Source: Liolophura sinensis (lineage: Eukaryota > Mollusca > Polyplacophora > Chitonida > Chitonidae). Taken from it: DNA of 64,000 bases. Both the position numbers and the translations under genes were made by a program. A model generated the notes under the pieces. The model had not been told where the DNA came from, did not search any database, and saw only the letters and a program-made list of their open reading frames with translations. Positions 14,601 through 29,600 of this stretch are shown here, piece after piece; positions within the stretch are counted from its first letter, which is position 1, and the number at the start of each line of letters is the position of its first letter. The stretch is taken from assembly GCF_032854445.1 (NCBI RefSeq), contig NC_088305.1, forward strand, positions 26,686,628-26,750,627. Reading direction: 5' to 3'.

Positions 14601-17600
14601 TCTTCTAAAATCACTTATCACGTTTTGGTAAAACGAGGCCCAAGTCCTCAATGGCTGTGACGTTCATCCAGCCGGCCGTATTTCTTATCTGGCGAAAACT
14701 CCATGTCAATACAAGAGTGGCCCGCAATTTGATTGTTTTCTTTGGTTTTTCGCACATTACAAGACCCCTGTATTATATCTGATGGCAAAATGAGTCCGGT
14801 CAATCTATATTGATTCCGTGTCGCAGCTGAGAAATAATGAATAAAAAGGAGGGAATAAGAACGTATAAAGGTAACCGAGTACTGAGAGCCAGCATATCCT
14901 TGTCGCACTCTTCCGTTAGACTCTAATATTCCTGACGTCTTTGTGGAACGAGTGATCCCTCGCGCAGGACATCAGCTGTGCTATAACAATCAGGTTAGCA
15001 GAAGTGATTTGAGATTCTGGATTTGAACATTAAGATGGATGAGTTTTATTTTTTCCGCCCGTCAGGGGCCTGTTATGAATTCTTTAGAGCCCGAATAATA
15101 TTAAAGGTTTGACGATATTTCTCATCTCCTGTTCGCTTTTATATTATACGACACATATATACTACCGGGCTATGAAACGTATAACTTTTAAATGCAGTTT
15201 TTTCTATGGAAAAATAAGTTGAATAAGTTTGAACGTTGTGCGAATACGTTTGCTCATAAGCACCCTGTGTACACGTCACTTTTTAACGAGATTCATTGAA
15301 ATTGGTGTAAGACCTCATGAAAAATCGGAAAAACAGAGTTTCGGGCCCTGTTGAAAATTCTCGATAATGACCGCCGTATAAATACCGATGTAGCACATGG
15401 TAAGGGTGCAATACCATAAAAAACATCTAAGAGATGCCGAGACTCGCACAAGCAGAACGTGATAGAGCCACTGGTATGGCCGACATGGGAGCCAGCCAAC
15501 ACCACACTGCCAGAACATTCAATTAGTCAAGCCACCATCAGCAGACTGTTGGGTCGTTACCACCTAACAGGCAGGACACAAGATCGGGCAGGCCAAGTGT
15601 TACAACGCCTGGCGAAGACGGGTACATCCGCACAATCCACCTGCGTAACCGGTTTGTGACGGCGACGTCAACGGCGGAAACGGCGGAAACGGCACTGGGA
15701 CACCCCATCAGCAGACGCACAGTCTTACGACGACTCCGCGTGAGTGGTATCAGAGCCTATCGCCCCTTCCGTGGAATGGCATTGACTCCTCTACACCGTC
15801 AAAACAGGCTGCGTTGGGCAAGAGTTGTACGTCGATGGCAGCGACGAGACTGGGAAAGGGTGCTGTTCACTGATGAAAGCCGATATAACCTCTTCAGAAA
15901 TGATGGCCGAATTCGTGTGTATCGATGCAGGGGAGAGCGATTGGCACAAAACTGCATTCAAAATGTCCACCCTTTTGGTGCTGGTGGGGTGCTTGTATGG
16001 GGCGGAATTTGTGGACAGGTGAGAACGAGATCGGTCACCATCCAGGGAAATCTGACTGGCCAAAGATACCGAGATGAAATATTGGAACCTGTTGTGGTGC
16101 CATTCGTGCATCAACAGCAAAGGGGTATCCTTTTGCAGCAGGACAATGCACGCCCTCATACCGCCAGAGTTGTACTAAATTATCTGGACACCGTTGATGT
16201 CAACGTACTGCCTTGGCCAGCACGATCGCCAGACATGAATCCCTTAGAGCATCTGTGGGATCATCTTGATCTACGTCTGAGTTAACGCGCCCCTCCCACA
16301 CAAAACAGGCAACAGCTCGAACAGGCTTCATTTGAGGAGTGGGACAGAATTCCTGATGACGTCATCCGGCGGCTGACGACTTCCATGAGGAGACGTATTT
16401 TGGCTTTAATTGATGCAATGGGTGCTCACACACGCTACTAACGATCTGTCTTATGACATGATAGGACATTAGGTACACCTTTTTAAGGGAGTCCCTTTAC
16501 TTGCATTTGTGTAATTTTTCAGATCTACCCCATGCCTTCTTTACTCGGCCTGACAGCAAGTGTAATATCCATATGGCTTTGAATTTTTGAACAGAACTTG
16601 GAAAATGGTTCATTGCAATATAATGCTTATCATGTTGATACTGTCTGTCTTTCTTTCTCTTTCTTGTGGTGCTGAACAAGGTTATACGTTTCTTTTGCCC
16701 GGTAGTTTATTTAAAGACACAGAAATGACTAATATTAAATATGGGTAAAATGAAAGAGCTTTAAATACTGTCCAACTTCGCTTCACTTCCTCTTGAATTT
16801 TTTTTTTTTTGAATGTAAAATGCTTTCAAAAAACATAGGATTTTACGGTATTTTGGAGGGACAAAGTGCATGGGTATCAATGACGTCACATCAATACATT
16901 CGTTTACAGCAGTTGTTTATATTTAAGATTTGGATCTGCTTCGATTTACCTACCAAACCCCAATAATATCAGTACAAGAGATTTGAGAATATGTATTCCT
17001 TATGTAGAAGTCTTTATGTATTAAAACAAAAACCGTTGCAATAGAGCAAGACAATGCCACCGTGGAATTCAGAAATATTGGCTTGAAAAAAAAAACCCTC
17101 TAAAAATGTAAATATTCTGAGACAATATTTTATGGTCTTTTATCTCACATATACTTCATTTCAGTTTTTTTTCTGCCTTAAACGCCTACCTCGTTTGTTG
17201 TAAAGAGGCGGTACTTACTGGGTTCCTCAAACGTCGTATTCGTCATGTTTGCCGTCAAGTTTCTGATGATGTCGTATACCATTTTCGTCGTGACTGGAGT
17301 AGTTGACGTAAAGTTCAGATCAACGGACGACGTGGTCATATCTTGTGAGGTTGCTGGCGAATCCTCAACGTCGGCAATCTTTTGTGACGTCCTAAACTGT
17401 GGAAGATTAAATGAAGATTCCATTCGTTTTACTATGAACAAAACCTCAACATGATGGAATGCATGTAAAGAAGATGTGTCTGATATTAAGTTATTCCCTT
17501 GGGTTGTCCAGTACAGTGTTTTTTTTCTTTGTTTGCAGTTTACCGTGACTCTCAATATGGTTTGGTCTTATAAATCCGGTGTCTCCTTGTATTAGAAATG

Positions 17601-20600
17601 TGTCCTACTATAGTCCTGCCTCACTGGAATGGCATTCTTGAGCTGGCAGACACTGGCTACCCACATCTCGCAGACCAGTACTTTGTATATCACATTGAAC
17701 TCAAACAGGTGTAGGTGAAAAAAATGATTTGTGCATCAAGCGAACAGGGTTTGGTTCATGACATTACCAGGGATTTGTGCATCATATGAATTACTGCAAG
17801 AGACGGTGATTGTGGATCAGATGAAGAGAGATTGTGGATCAGAAGACTCGGGATTGGTGGATGAGAGGGACAGGGACTCTGGATCAGAGAAGAAGAGATT
17901 GGTGTTTCAGAGCATGAGAGATCGGTAGGAAGCAACAGGAATTAGGGATTGATGGATCAGAGCAACAGGGATTGGTAGATCAGAAAAGCAGGAGTTGGTG
18001 GACACGAACAATAGGGATTGGTTGATCAGGGATTAGTGGATACGAAGAATAGGGAATGGTGGATCCAAGGAATACTGCTGGGTGGATCAGAGTAGCATGA
18101 ATTGGCACATTAGAGCAACAGGGATTGGTGGATTAAAGCAACAGGGATTAGTGGGCCAGACGAATGACAACTGGTGGATCCAAGGAATACTGTTTGTTGG
18201 ATCAGAGTAACAGGGATTGGCACCTCAGAGTAACAGGGCTTGGCACATCAGAGTAACAGGGCTTGGCACATCAGAGTAACAGGGATTGGCACAACAGAGT
18301 AACAGGGATTGGAACATCAGAGTAACAGGGATTGGAACATCAGAGTAACATGGGTTGGCACATCAGAGTAACAGGGATTGGCACATCAGAGTAACAGGGA
18401 TTGGCACATCAGAGTAACAGGGATTGGCACATCAGAGTAACAGGGATTGGCACATCAGAGTAACAGGGATTGACACATCAGAGTAACAGGGATTGGCACA
18501 GAGTAACAGGGATTGGTAGATCAGAGCAACAGGGATTGGCACATCAGAGTAACAGGGATTGGCACATCAGAGTAACAGGGATTGGCACATCAGAGTAACA
18601 GGGATTGGCACATCAGAATAACAGGGATTGGCACATCAGAGCAACAGGGATTGGCAGATCAGAGCAACAGGGATTGACAGATCAGAGTAACAGGGATTGG
18701 CACATCAGAGCAACAGGGATTGGCACATCAGAGCAACAGGGATTGGCACATCAGAGCAACAGGGATTGGTGGATCAGATCAACAGGGATTGGTAGATCAG
18801 AGCAACAGGGATTGGCACATCAGAGCAACAGGGATTGGGTGATCAGATCAACAGGGATTGGTGGATCAGATCAACAGGGATTGGTGGATCAGAGCAACAG
18901 GGATTGGTGGATCAGAGGAATAAGAATTGATGGATCCAAGGAATAGGGCTGGATTGATCAGAGAAATTAGAATTGATAGATCCAAGAAATACTGCTTGTT
19001 GGATCAAAGGAACAAGAATTGTTGAATAAGCGAAATGAGAACTGGTGGATCCAAGGAATAGGGCTGGGTGGATGAGAACAACAGGAATTTGTGGAGCAAC
19101 AAGGTCAGTTGCTTCGCTCGCTATTTTGCTTTGCCTGGACCCCCTAAGAAGGTCTTTGAATATTGTCAGCTGGAAAAAATATAAAATTAACGTTTTTAGT
19201 GTTATGTGTTGTGTATCTAGGAAAATATGAAAAATCAGGACAACGTTTGGGTGAATTGAATATTGTGAATCGCAATGAAAATGCGCACACAAAAGTCTGT
19301 GGTTAATGAAGGTTGATTCAGTCTATAAATGGAACTATTTATGAATAATTAATTAAGTCCATCTGATAAATCGTGTCCTTAAAAGGAAGGCAGCCGTGCA
19401 TTACTGACTAATACAGAGCCGTCGTCTCTATGAAGTTATTTATTTGGCTACTTTATACTTGCTATATGATAGACGTTAAGCTTACTTCAAGAAAAGAAGA
19501 AAGGAAAAGAGACGCGTACAATTTTTTTTATTAAATATGGTTAACATGCGGTGAGCCTCGTGTAGCTATAAAGTGCTTAATTCTATTAAAAAGGGTCTCA
19601 AGGGAAAATGCAATGTACATTTGTTTGTCCTTTTTTCTAGATATTGCGGCATTTAATACATTGCGTGATCTGTGACTGTAAAAAGAACATACATTCGTGA
19701 TTTCTGGCTTCAATTTGGTAAGAAAACGTAAAGCAGCTTAGTTGAATCTTGTTTCGTTTAATTTTAGAAATACGTTCGAAACAACGTCGTCTTGGGAACT
19801 GGGATTGGCACATCAGGATCTATAACGCCACGAAAACCGAAACTTCAAATTAGGCAAGGTTTTCAACAAGTATTGACGTTGTAGTGGTCACGTTAACAAA
19901 TGAAATGTGCTACATCTTGCAGTCAGAAATTCAGACGTTTGGATGTCATTTTTTGTGTGTGTGTGTTCGCATGTGGCGGGGGAGAAGGGGATGAAAAATA
20001 GCACGAAGTGTCACTTGTCTCCTCTCCAGTTAAAACAATGACAAATACAATTTGCTTTAGAATTTATAAACAGGTTGTTTACAGAATAGAAACTGACTTG
20101 CTGACACTGAGCATAGCATTTCCTATCTTAAAGCTTGATCACACTGGAATAAGGGGACCATATCTAATATTCAGCTTTGACTTGGCATCGCCTGAAGGTG
20201 TCAATCTCGCAAACCAGTAAGCTTACTATTCTGTATCCGTTTAACCGACATAATCTTGTTGTCGACGGTATTTCAAAGGTATTCTCCCTGAAGCCAATAT
20301 ATATCTGTTTACTCACATCATGTTATGTATCCTATTTTTGATTTATTTGTTTCTCTATTTAAATGATTGGTGTTTTATGCCGTACTCAAGAATATTTCAC
20401 CTATACAACGGCGGTCAGCATTTTGGTAGGGGAGTCCAGCCAGAGCATGGGGGAAACCCACGACCATACCATGCTGGAGGACTTTCCCACGTCCCAATAT
20501 TATATTTGATCGATACTCTCTGACCTACTTAGTTAAATATATATTTTTAGCATTTAGCATTTTCATCCAACCATGTCAAACATAATCTTGTGACAAAATT

Positions 20601-23600
20601 TGTTTACTTACCGAATCGAAACAGGCGACGATCAGGTTGCTTGGAAAGAGGTTTCTGTAACCAAAAAATAAAGAAAGAAGAAATTTGCTGGTTAACTGAT
20701 GAACTTATTCCTCGACAGATAGATCGATGGATATTGATTGGTTAATTAATGGGTGTTTAATGCCGTGAAATTGTCACCCATGTGAAAACAAACAGGTTTA
20801 GGGGTGGAGGAACATAGAGTACCTGGAGTGCCCTGAGAAAACTATCGACCTTTGCCAGATACCTGACAAACCTCTGGAGTCAAAACCGAAGCAGCGTGGG
20901 CTGGATTCGAACATGCGACCTCATAGCCCAACCAATGTCTACAAGCTGAAGAGGCCTCTTGATGGATAGAGTGATCAGCTGAGTAGATCGATTGATTTGC
21001 TCGATGCGATGAACTGATGTACTGATTGAATAACTGACAGCTCGACTGATTTGTTTATCTACTGATTGATTGATAGAATTGTAGATGTATAAATAGATAA
21101 ACTCATGATTTTTTCAACCGACTGGCTAATTCTTTTGTTATTGTGTATAGTGATTAATAAATGAGATACAATGTATTGGAGAGCTGGCACACAACAATCG
21201 ATCAGAGATTATACAGGAAAACCTTTGAAATTCACATGAATCCTGGACAATGATGCATTTCTATGAACTCTGTATGAACTGTGTACACCTTAAAAGTTTT
21301 AGACAAGCCATACCAGTACACCTAACAGACTGCATCCTTAATAAATGCTGAATTACCACAGGCATGTATTACCACGGCATAATCAAAACATACGCTCAAC
21401 TGGCTCAGTATACAGGTTAGCGTGTATATGGTACTATCGAAAGAATGGATAATTATGGCTTAACAGCAAGTCGGTGGTAATATCAAAGTAATCAGCGGGA
21501 TTAATTAGGTCTTGATTGTAGGAGAACAATCCGTGTGTAAAAGTACATTCTTTGATTCAGACTAATGGAGGTGTCCTATGTTAACATTACGAGTGCATGA
21601 CAAACCACGTTCAATCTATGCGTCGTAACAGACATTGGCATACCAGCCGTCCACCAAAAGGAACGTTCCAGGTCAATAATCGCAAAGCGAATTAAAAAGA
21701 ACGACGTATAACATATACCAACAAAGAACTAAGAATGCATAAAGTACGAAACTAGGACGGAATCATGCAAAGAGATGCAGTCAACAGTTTTCGATGATGT
21801 TGGACAGACGCAAAGTATGTTCCAGGCGAGTGAGATAAGCTAGTCTTCAAATCGTGTAACTTTCTAGAATATCAGTTGTCGATAAGAAAATATATATATC
21901 TCAGTTGCGCTTTGATTGCATCTGTTCATATATCCACGTGGTGATCTAATTCAGCACGATGAATATACAATGTCTAGTCCCGGGTTTAGCGGAATTAGCC
22001 ACATAATGCAGAGAGCCACAGATTCTGGACATTTGTATTTACTCACGCGAGAATTATACTCATTGTAAAACTTAGGAAACTTGGAGTGAAGGAGTTTGAT
22101 ATAATAACCTTGACACACTAGTTTTTTAATGATAGCTTATGCCACAACACCTGGGTCTAACAAATGCTATAAGGCGAGATATGTACACGCCACCTACTAT
22201 TTGCGCAAAGTGCACCTAAGCTATATGTACCTAAGGTTTACCATCATAGCTTACTCTATTTCACGATAGTGACGTTTAATAATTAACATCTATTATCATC
22301 AATGCACTTTTTTCTCAGCTAATTATGCTTACTCCATAGTGTTAGGAAGCGTACACGTTACTAATTTTTAACCAATTGCATGAACAGCTGGAATAAAACT
22401 ATATCTGAGGTAATTTGAGGCTGTATTTCACTGATAATACTTGTGTCCAGTTGCAAGCTATCACACTATCGTTGCCGTTTTACCCTCTATATTGTAGCCT
22501 TTTATACTTTATTTCGAAATTTATATTCTGCAGCAATTTTATGTAAGCCTTGGTGTCATGGGCGTTTATTTATTTATTTATTTGATTGGTGTTTTACGCC
22601 GTACTCAAGTATTTTTAACTTATGCGACGACGGCATTATAGTGGGACGAAACCGGGCAGAGCCCGGAGAAATCCCACGACCATCTGCAGGTGGTGGTCAG
22701 ATCTTCCCACGTACGGCCGGGGGGGAAGCCAGCATGAATTGGACTTGAGCTTACAGCGATCGCATTGGAGAGAGGCTTCTGGGTCATTACACTGCGCTAG
22801 CTCGCTAACCAACTGAGCTAGGAAGGCCCCCATGTGCCATTTAAGTTGCTAAAATAGAATCATTTACATGATGACCTGGAATAAACTCTACCTGAGAAAA
22901 AATTACAAGGCGCCAAATTTCACCGATACCGTGTGACCAGTTGTCAGCAATCACACTATCTACCATACGATAATGCTTTGCATCTTATTACCTCTACAAT
23001 CATTATAAAAGTCGAAGCTTCATCATCCTGATCTTGGCTTGTTTAAAACATAATTTGAAAAATCATTTGACACTATATAACTTACCTAGTCACTTTTCCC
23101 TGTGGGAGATTTAAATAACTTATTTACTTATTTAGTTATTTATTTATTTGATTGGTGTTTTACGCCGTACTCAAGAATATTTCACTTATACGACGGCGGC
23201 CAGCATTATGGTGGGTGGAAACCGGGCACAGCCCCGGGGAAACCCACAGCCCTCCGCAGGTTGCTGGCAGACATATCCACTGAGATTTAAATACCGTTAC
23301 CGCCCCAAACAATGGTTTTCAGAGATTTTTTTGTTCTAGATAAAAAGTATTCCACGAGGTTTTCCAGGTAATTATCCTTAAAGACAAAGAATCGTAGAAA
23401 TCCGATGTTACAAAATCATTTTACTTGGTTGTAAATATTCTAAAAATACCAAAATAATCTATTTTCTTGGACAATGTTTAATGGTCTTTCATATGATATA
23501 TATACTTCGTTTTAGTGTTTTCTGTGCCTTTAAGCGCTTCGATTCCAGCCATGTAAGACTTGATTGTTTAGTGCCAAGACGGATAAACAGAAAACGATTT

Positions 23601-26600
23601 GGAGTAGAGGGATCAAACGCCAAATTACCTTTGGGTATTAAGGTTCGGAGTGAAATGAGCAAAACTCGTTCACTGACCTGATTAGCCTAGATATCCAAAC
23701 CCATGCTTATAACTGACTAGCACTCATCCTGGCGCATAAGAACCAGGCTCGTGTTTATGAGAGTGAAAACCCCAGTCTGTCAATCACGCCAGCTTAACTC
23801 CACCCTTGTCACTCACAAGTCATTCTGGTAGCCATTTTCATCAGTTAAGTAAGGAGAGATATCTACCCCTTTAACTGGATGAATATAAAACTAGTGCGGA
23901 GCGCGATGAAGGTAATTCGTACTTGCCACACGGTGTATATAGCATTCATTGCTTGGTTTAGTTCTCAATCCACAACACAGACATTTGTGCCTGTAAATGC
24001 AAGCGATTAGTGATGTTATCAATGTTTCATAGAAAAGAGACCAAAATACATTGATAAAGCATCCCACTTAAAGTTTAAAACAACATACCATTTTATTTTA
24101 TAACTAAGACATCGCAGTTCTAATCACCCAAAATGGAAAACAACGTTATGTGATCAACTGTAACCAATCAGGAGCGAGTTATTTCAATAACACCAGAACG
24201 CAGTTGTTCCGCTGACGTCAGAAGAACCTTGTTTTGTCTTTTGGCCATATTGGCGTATGGTACAACTGACGCGACATGGCCTCCGTATCTAGCCTACTTC
24301 TTTTAGCCAGTGGCCAATGTAGAGCCATTTGTGAAATCAGTCATGGTGTAGAGATAGCCTTGTTATGTCTCAAGGACTAAAGCTAGTATGTCTGAGATTA
24401 CTGAATATGGGGGATTGGATAAAAGAAACCCATTATAATATAGATCACATTATATTTATTTACTTGATTAGTTTTTCGCCCAGTATTCAAGAATTTTTTT
24501 TAGCTAAAAAAAGTACTTGTATGGAATGACGGCGTTGTTGTAGCTGTTCTTCTTTTCATAACGGATGGGCGTACGTGGGAAGGTCTGTCAGCAACCTGCG
24601 AATGGTCGTGGGTTTCCCCCGGGCTGTGCCCGGTTTCCACCCACCATAATGCTGGCCGCCGTCATATAAGTGAAATATTCTTGAATACGGCGTAAAACAC
24701 CAATCAAATAAATAAATAAATCATAAGGGATGGTACACTTCCGTATGTTACTGACCGTGGGGAACAGTTTGTAACGTCGCACGAGTCCCTTTCCCAAAGT
24801 TGACTGAGACTTCCATATTCTCTGTGTAAAGTGACACGGATTCTGTCAGTTTCATTTCAATGTATAAATCGTGTTAATTCAGATGATATATAATAAGTCT
24901 TTAAATTTTATGTCGTGTTATATATCAGATACAGCATGTCATTGCAGATTATGAATTTATGGATATCTTCAACAAGCGTGCTTTCCTGGGTTTCTCAAAC
25001 AACTTGTTGAAACGCACAAAGACTGGGAAAGACTGGGATGTAATGTCAATTTGTGTTTTCAGGGTGAAGCTGGCACGACGTCGAAATGTTCAGGAAAACA
25101 TGGTATTTTTGTGAAAAACAGTTCGAACAAAATGAACCTGTATTGTTTAGGCCTGCGCCTTTGAGGAGAAACATATGCATATGAGAATAAAAGATCACCG
25201 CATGGGGAGTAAAACCAGAGTACAAGAGGCTTCTCTGTAAAAAAAAAAGCAAAGAAAAGGGACAAAGACGGATGTCGGTGACAGGCAAATAGATTAAACG
25301 CTTCTTAAAAGATTTCTGTCTAGAAATTAGTTTGCAGTCCAAACAAAAGTAAGAATTGAGCGGCCACGTCCACTGCATGCGAAGAGTATTAGCGCTACTT
25401 AGTGTTGACCATTAATCACGCTCTTCCTGATGTCTTCCAGTGGATATCTTCTTCATATTTGATGACAGAGCAATGGGATGCGAATGAAGAAACGTCTGTT
25501 TCATTAGTATGGATTAGCATGCAGCGCAAAAACGATGTGCGAGAAATGAACTAATATGGAGATGCCTTGGAATTCTCTTAGCAGCGACAGTATTAAAGTT
25601 GACGCTATCTAAAACGTTCGAAGATATTTGGACCGGTGGGCCTTTGCTGTTAAATTATCCAGAGCATGGTATCAGGTATATGGTTATAATAGAAGAAATC
25701 ATTGTATTTATATCAGTCTTCAATTTCATCCACAACCAGTCCGCTTCGGGAACGGTAGATCCAGGGTCAATCCGAGGTCGAGTCACATCTAAGACCTTAA
25801 AAGAGGAAGTTGTAACTTCCTCGCTTGGCGTTCAGCACGAAGTATAATGGTGTATCAGTATAATGGCGTCTTACTTGCCTTCGGTAAGGCGTCTCAGTGA
25901 AACAGCACTAGATAAAAGAGCGGTGGAAATCCCCCCTACAACAAGGAGGCACATTACATGCAATCTAAGGATTCCTTCATTGTCATACGACTGAAAGAGG
26001 TACAACGTTAAACCCCAAGCACTCACTCATTCACTTATCCAAAGCCATTCTTCCAATCGACGTCGCACTTGCCGCCAGGTGCATTGCTGAGAACCATTGG
26101 CGGTGCAGTGTGGAGTATGCAAAAGATTTTGAATTGCACATGCAAATTACATGTAGGCATTGGCAACGTCATACATCGGTGACATCGATTTGCAAGAATA
26201 TTAGCCAATCAGAATTTGTCCATCGCTTTCAGTCCCACACAAAATGGCAGTGCCGCCAATGTCGTAGAGCATAGAGTTAGTATAGTCAGCTAGCCCTATG
26301 TCAACACCATTTTCTTCTGTTGTTTTTAAAACGAAACAAACTTAGAGTCGAGTACATTTGCTTGATGTTTTGAGGTTGTAAACCATACAGTGATGAAGTT
26401 GGGATTTTCTTTAGAGAACCTAAAACGTCTCACGGGGTACCTGGACGTTCAAATACACATGCGGTATAAGTACTTCTCTGCTTGGAATTTCTCTACTCTC
26501 TATACTACTATGCCTCACTTAGGCATAGAGATTTAAAATAACAGAATAGCTAGGTTAGTGTAATGTAGGGAAAAATAAAATGTATGTATGATTGGAGTTG

Positions 26601-29600
26601 AACGTCGTACTTAGCAATTGTTCAGTCATATGAGGACAAAGAATACTGTGATTGTGCAAGTATACTGTGATTTCTGATTTCAACGTGCAGCCGCCACTGA
26701 AGTGTCATGCCCAAGAAATAACCAGACATAAACCCCACCCAGTCACATTATACTGACACCGGGCCAGCCAGTCACGTTTTTAAGGCCTTTGATATGACCC
26801 GACCCGGGTTTCATCCCTGGGTCTCCCGACTTCGAGGCGGCCGGAGCGGTCCCAAAATAAAATGGATAATGTTGATAACTATTCACAAAATATCTTCCTC
26901 TCTCCATAAACTGAAAACCTGGACCACATAGACTTTTTAACTTATACGGGTAAGTCGGTCGTTGTATCCTTCCGTTGGTCGGTCTATCCGCCAGCAGGGC
27001 GGTCAATTTTTTAACATGATCGAGCCTCCTATCTTTTAACATGTGCTGTTCATCCAACCAGAGACATAGGTGCTAGACGGCTTTTGGCGGAATTTCGCAG
27101 CCATTTCACATTTGCGCTTGTTTGATTCTTGTTTTAGATTGCACATAAAGAACAGCAATCTGGTTAGTCAGCGGAGTGAACTTTGTACAGCGCGTTTGAA
27201 ATCACAGCACGTTAGATAGCGGTTAACTGGATTGGAAAATTCGGCATCATACTGGTTGAGAGCTTTTGTTGTTTTATTTATTTGATTGGTGTTTTACGCC
27301 GTACCTAACAATATTTCACTTATACGACAGCGTATGCTTGAATGCTGTATCCTAAAAAGTTTCAGACAAACTGTCTTTGTAGAGTTCAGTAGCAGGTTAT
27401 GCACCATGTGTACCACAATGTTAATGACAAGCTTCCAGCTACAAGGGTCAGCAAATATGCGATTCTGTTGTCGATGTTTCAAGCCACAGATAATGTAGGG
27501 TTTTTGCACTTGATATACATGTGAGTCCAAACAGAGTCACGCAATATCAGATATGTTTTCTATGCCACGATAATCATCATGTCACGTAATGCCACCGAGT
27601 TCCTTTCATTACATAAACAAATAAACGCACGTAGACTAGAAACTTAGATCAGTGAAGCACAGAGTTGTGGAGTGCTTGAAGCATGTGAGAAATTATGAAT
27701 AGAAAGCGCATGTGCGACAATAGTGTATTGACGTATTATGTTAATATCTACAAAACAGTTCATCAGTATGCTTACCCTGACAGTTGAGTTGACAGCTATT
27801 GCGTGAAACTCAACTAAGAACTGAACGGCAGGCAAATTGATGAAGCCTTCCAAAAAGAGACAACAATTTAACCTCACCTTGCCTTTGACAAACTTTGTAC
27901 GGGCATGCTCCGAAAAGAAAATTGTTATGAGGACCCATCACTTGTTGTGGTTTTGTTTTATTTTTTTTGTTCACACCTCAAGTCTAAAAGTCTTTCACAT
28001 AGAAGACAGAGGTCTTTTTATGAGGACTGTGTTCAGAACAGCAGAAAGCCTTCGACAAATTTTCGACAAACCGTATCTCATAAAGACGACCTGGTCATGG
28101 GGCATTAACCCTTCCACTAGAATTCCCAACAAACCCCGCATTTGGTAAAATGCAAATCGGCTACAGGAAGAACTTATTCAACGGCGTGAGAATTCTTCGC
28201 CTCTTCTTCTATTGCGAATTTTTAACTAAACTGTAATAGGAACATCCAGCAAATGCTCTTACTGGATATACCAAGTACTGAAAAAAATCAACAACAAGCG
28301 CCATTTTGACCTGTGAGCGATTTGTGGTAAAAATGGTACAAATCTATATGAGCACCTGGATTTGAAGTTTGAAGGCTACATGTCAGTATATTGATAGCAC
28401 AGCTCCTCTGATATGTCCATCGCTGGGAAAGCTTGTCAGGTGAGTTAATTAGCCGCAGTAATTAACAGCGATCGTCCTCGTGTGGCTCGTTTGATCCTCA
28501 CTATATAGGCCATCATCGCGTTTTGACGCTTCGGACGGACGGACAATTTCATTAGTGATCCCCGGGCACTAATCCCCCTCCCCGGGCGGAACCAGAGTCG
28601 GGATTTTGCGGCCACACCACGTCAAATACTCTCCATTAACATGGTAGCACGACTATAGCCCATCCTGTTAACGGCTTGTCAACCGAAGCCTGAACCCGAA
28701 CACGGGCCAAAGTTCCCAAAGGGCAACCTACAGGGGCAACTTCCGGTTTGTTAACATGCATTCGTGAATTTCTAAGGCCACCTTTCCATAATCCGCGTTG
28801 GACAAATGTCCGAACATAAACTAAATGTAAAAGGTCGTTCCCAAACATGTGCATTAGACACAAAAGCGTTGTGCAGACTGTAAATGGAACGTTGTACCGG
28901 ACTATAAGATTGGCAAGATTTAACCTTGTTTGCACAGACTACATGTTTTTGCCGGGAGCCCTGGAGAAACACTAAATAATTAAGTGGCAATAGCACTCGA
29001 ACATGGCTGCTATTGTTAGCAGTAATGACCAGGTAACGCTAGTCCACATCAGACATTTGAACAGCGAAAGCTTCAAGCTGCTAATATAGAGAGTGCAGTG
29101 GTCTAGGAACAGTGAGGTATATGGAAAACGAGGCGCGTTCTTTCGAGTAACATGTATGGTTATTTTCAAAGACCCAAATAACACACGTTTAAATAATTAA
29201 ACTGGTAGTTAATTTGGATTAAGTCTAGGGAGCTATTTACTGTTAGATACCGAGATGTAAGACAACACTTCAATATGAATACTATTAAAAAGCGTTACTA
29301 AAACAACGTTATCAGGACAATGATCATGTCATTTGGTCTGTGTGAAAAAAAGACATCTGTAATACATATTGTAATCTGTATTATCATATAAGTATATTTA
29401 CATAATACACGTATTGACTGCGCCCTGATTCACTATTGTTTTTTTTTTTATCTCGGTGTGGGGGGTGCCATGAAGCGTATGTAACGATATCATTGAAAAT
29501 CTGTGATAAAAAAGATTCTGTGAACAGACATATTGATAACATGACACAAGCTAACCGATACATATGAGTGACTGTACGACCTTCACATTAAATGAAAATT

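Noticed and set aside
15100-15440. Terminal inverted repeat of the Tc1 element
   Set aside because: Comparison of the flanks with 16440-16560 in reverse gave no convincing match.
18605-18946. 113-codon open frame with 23-residue repeats
   Set aside because: It is the 23-bp minisatellite read in one frame; no domain, no splice context.
17800-19095. CRISPR-like array
   Set aside because: Units are contiguous with no unique spacers, and the DNA is eukaryotic.
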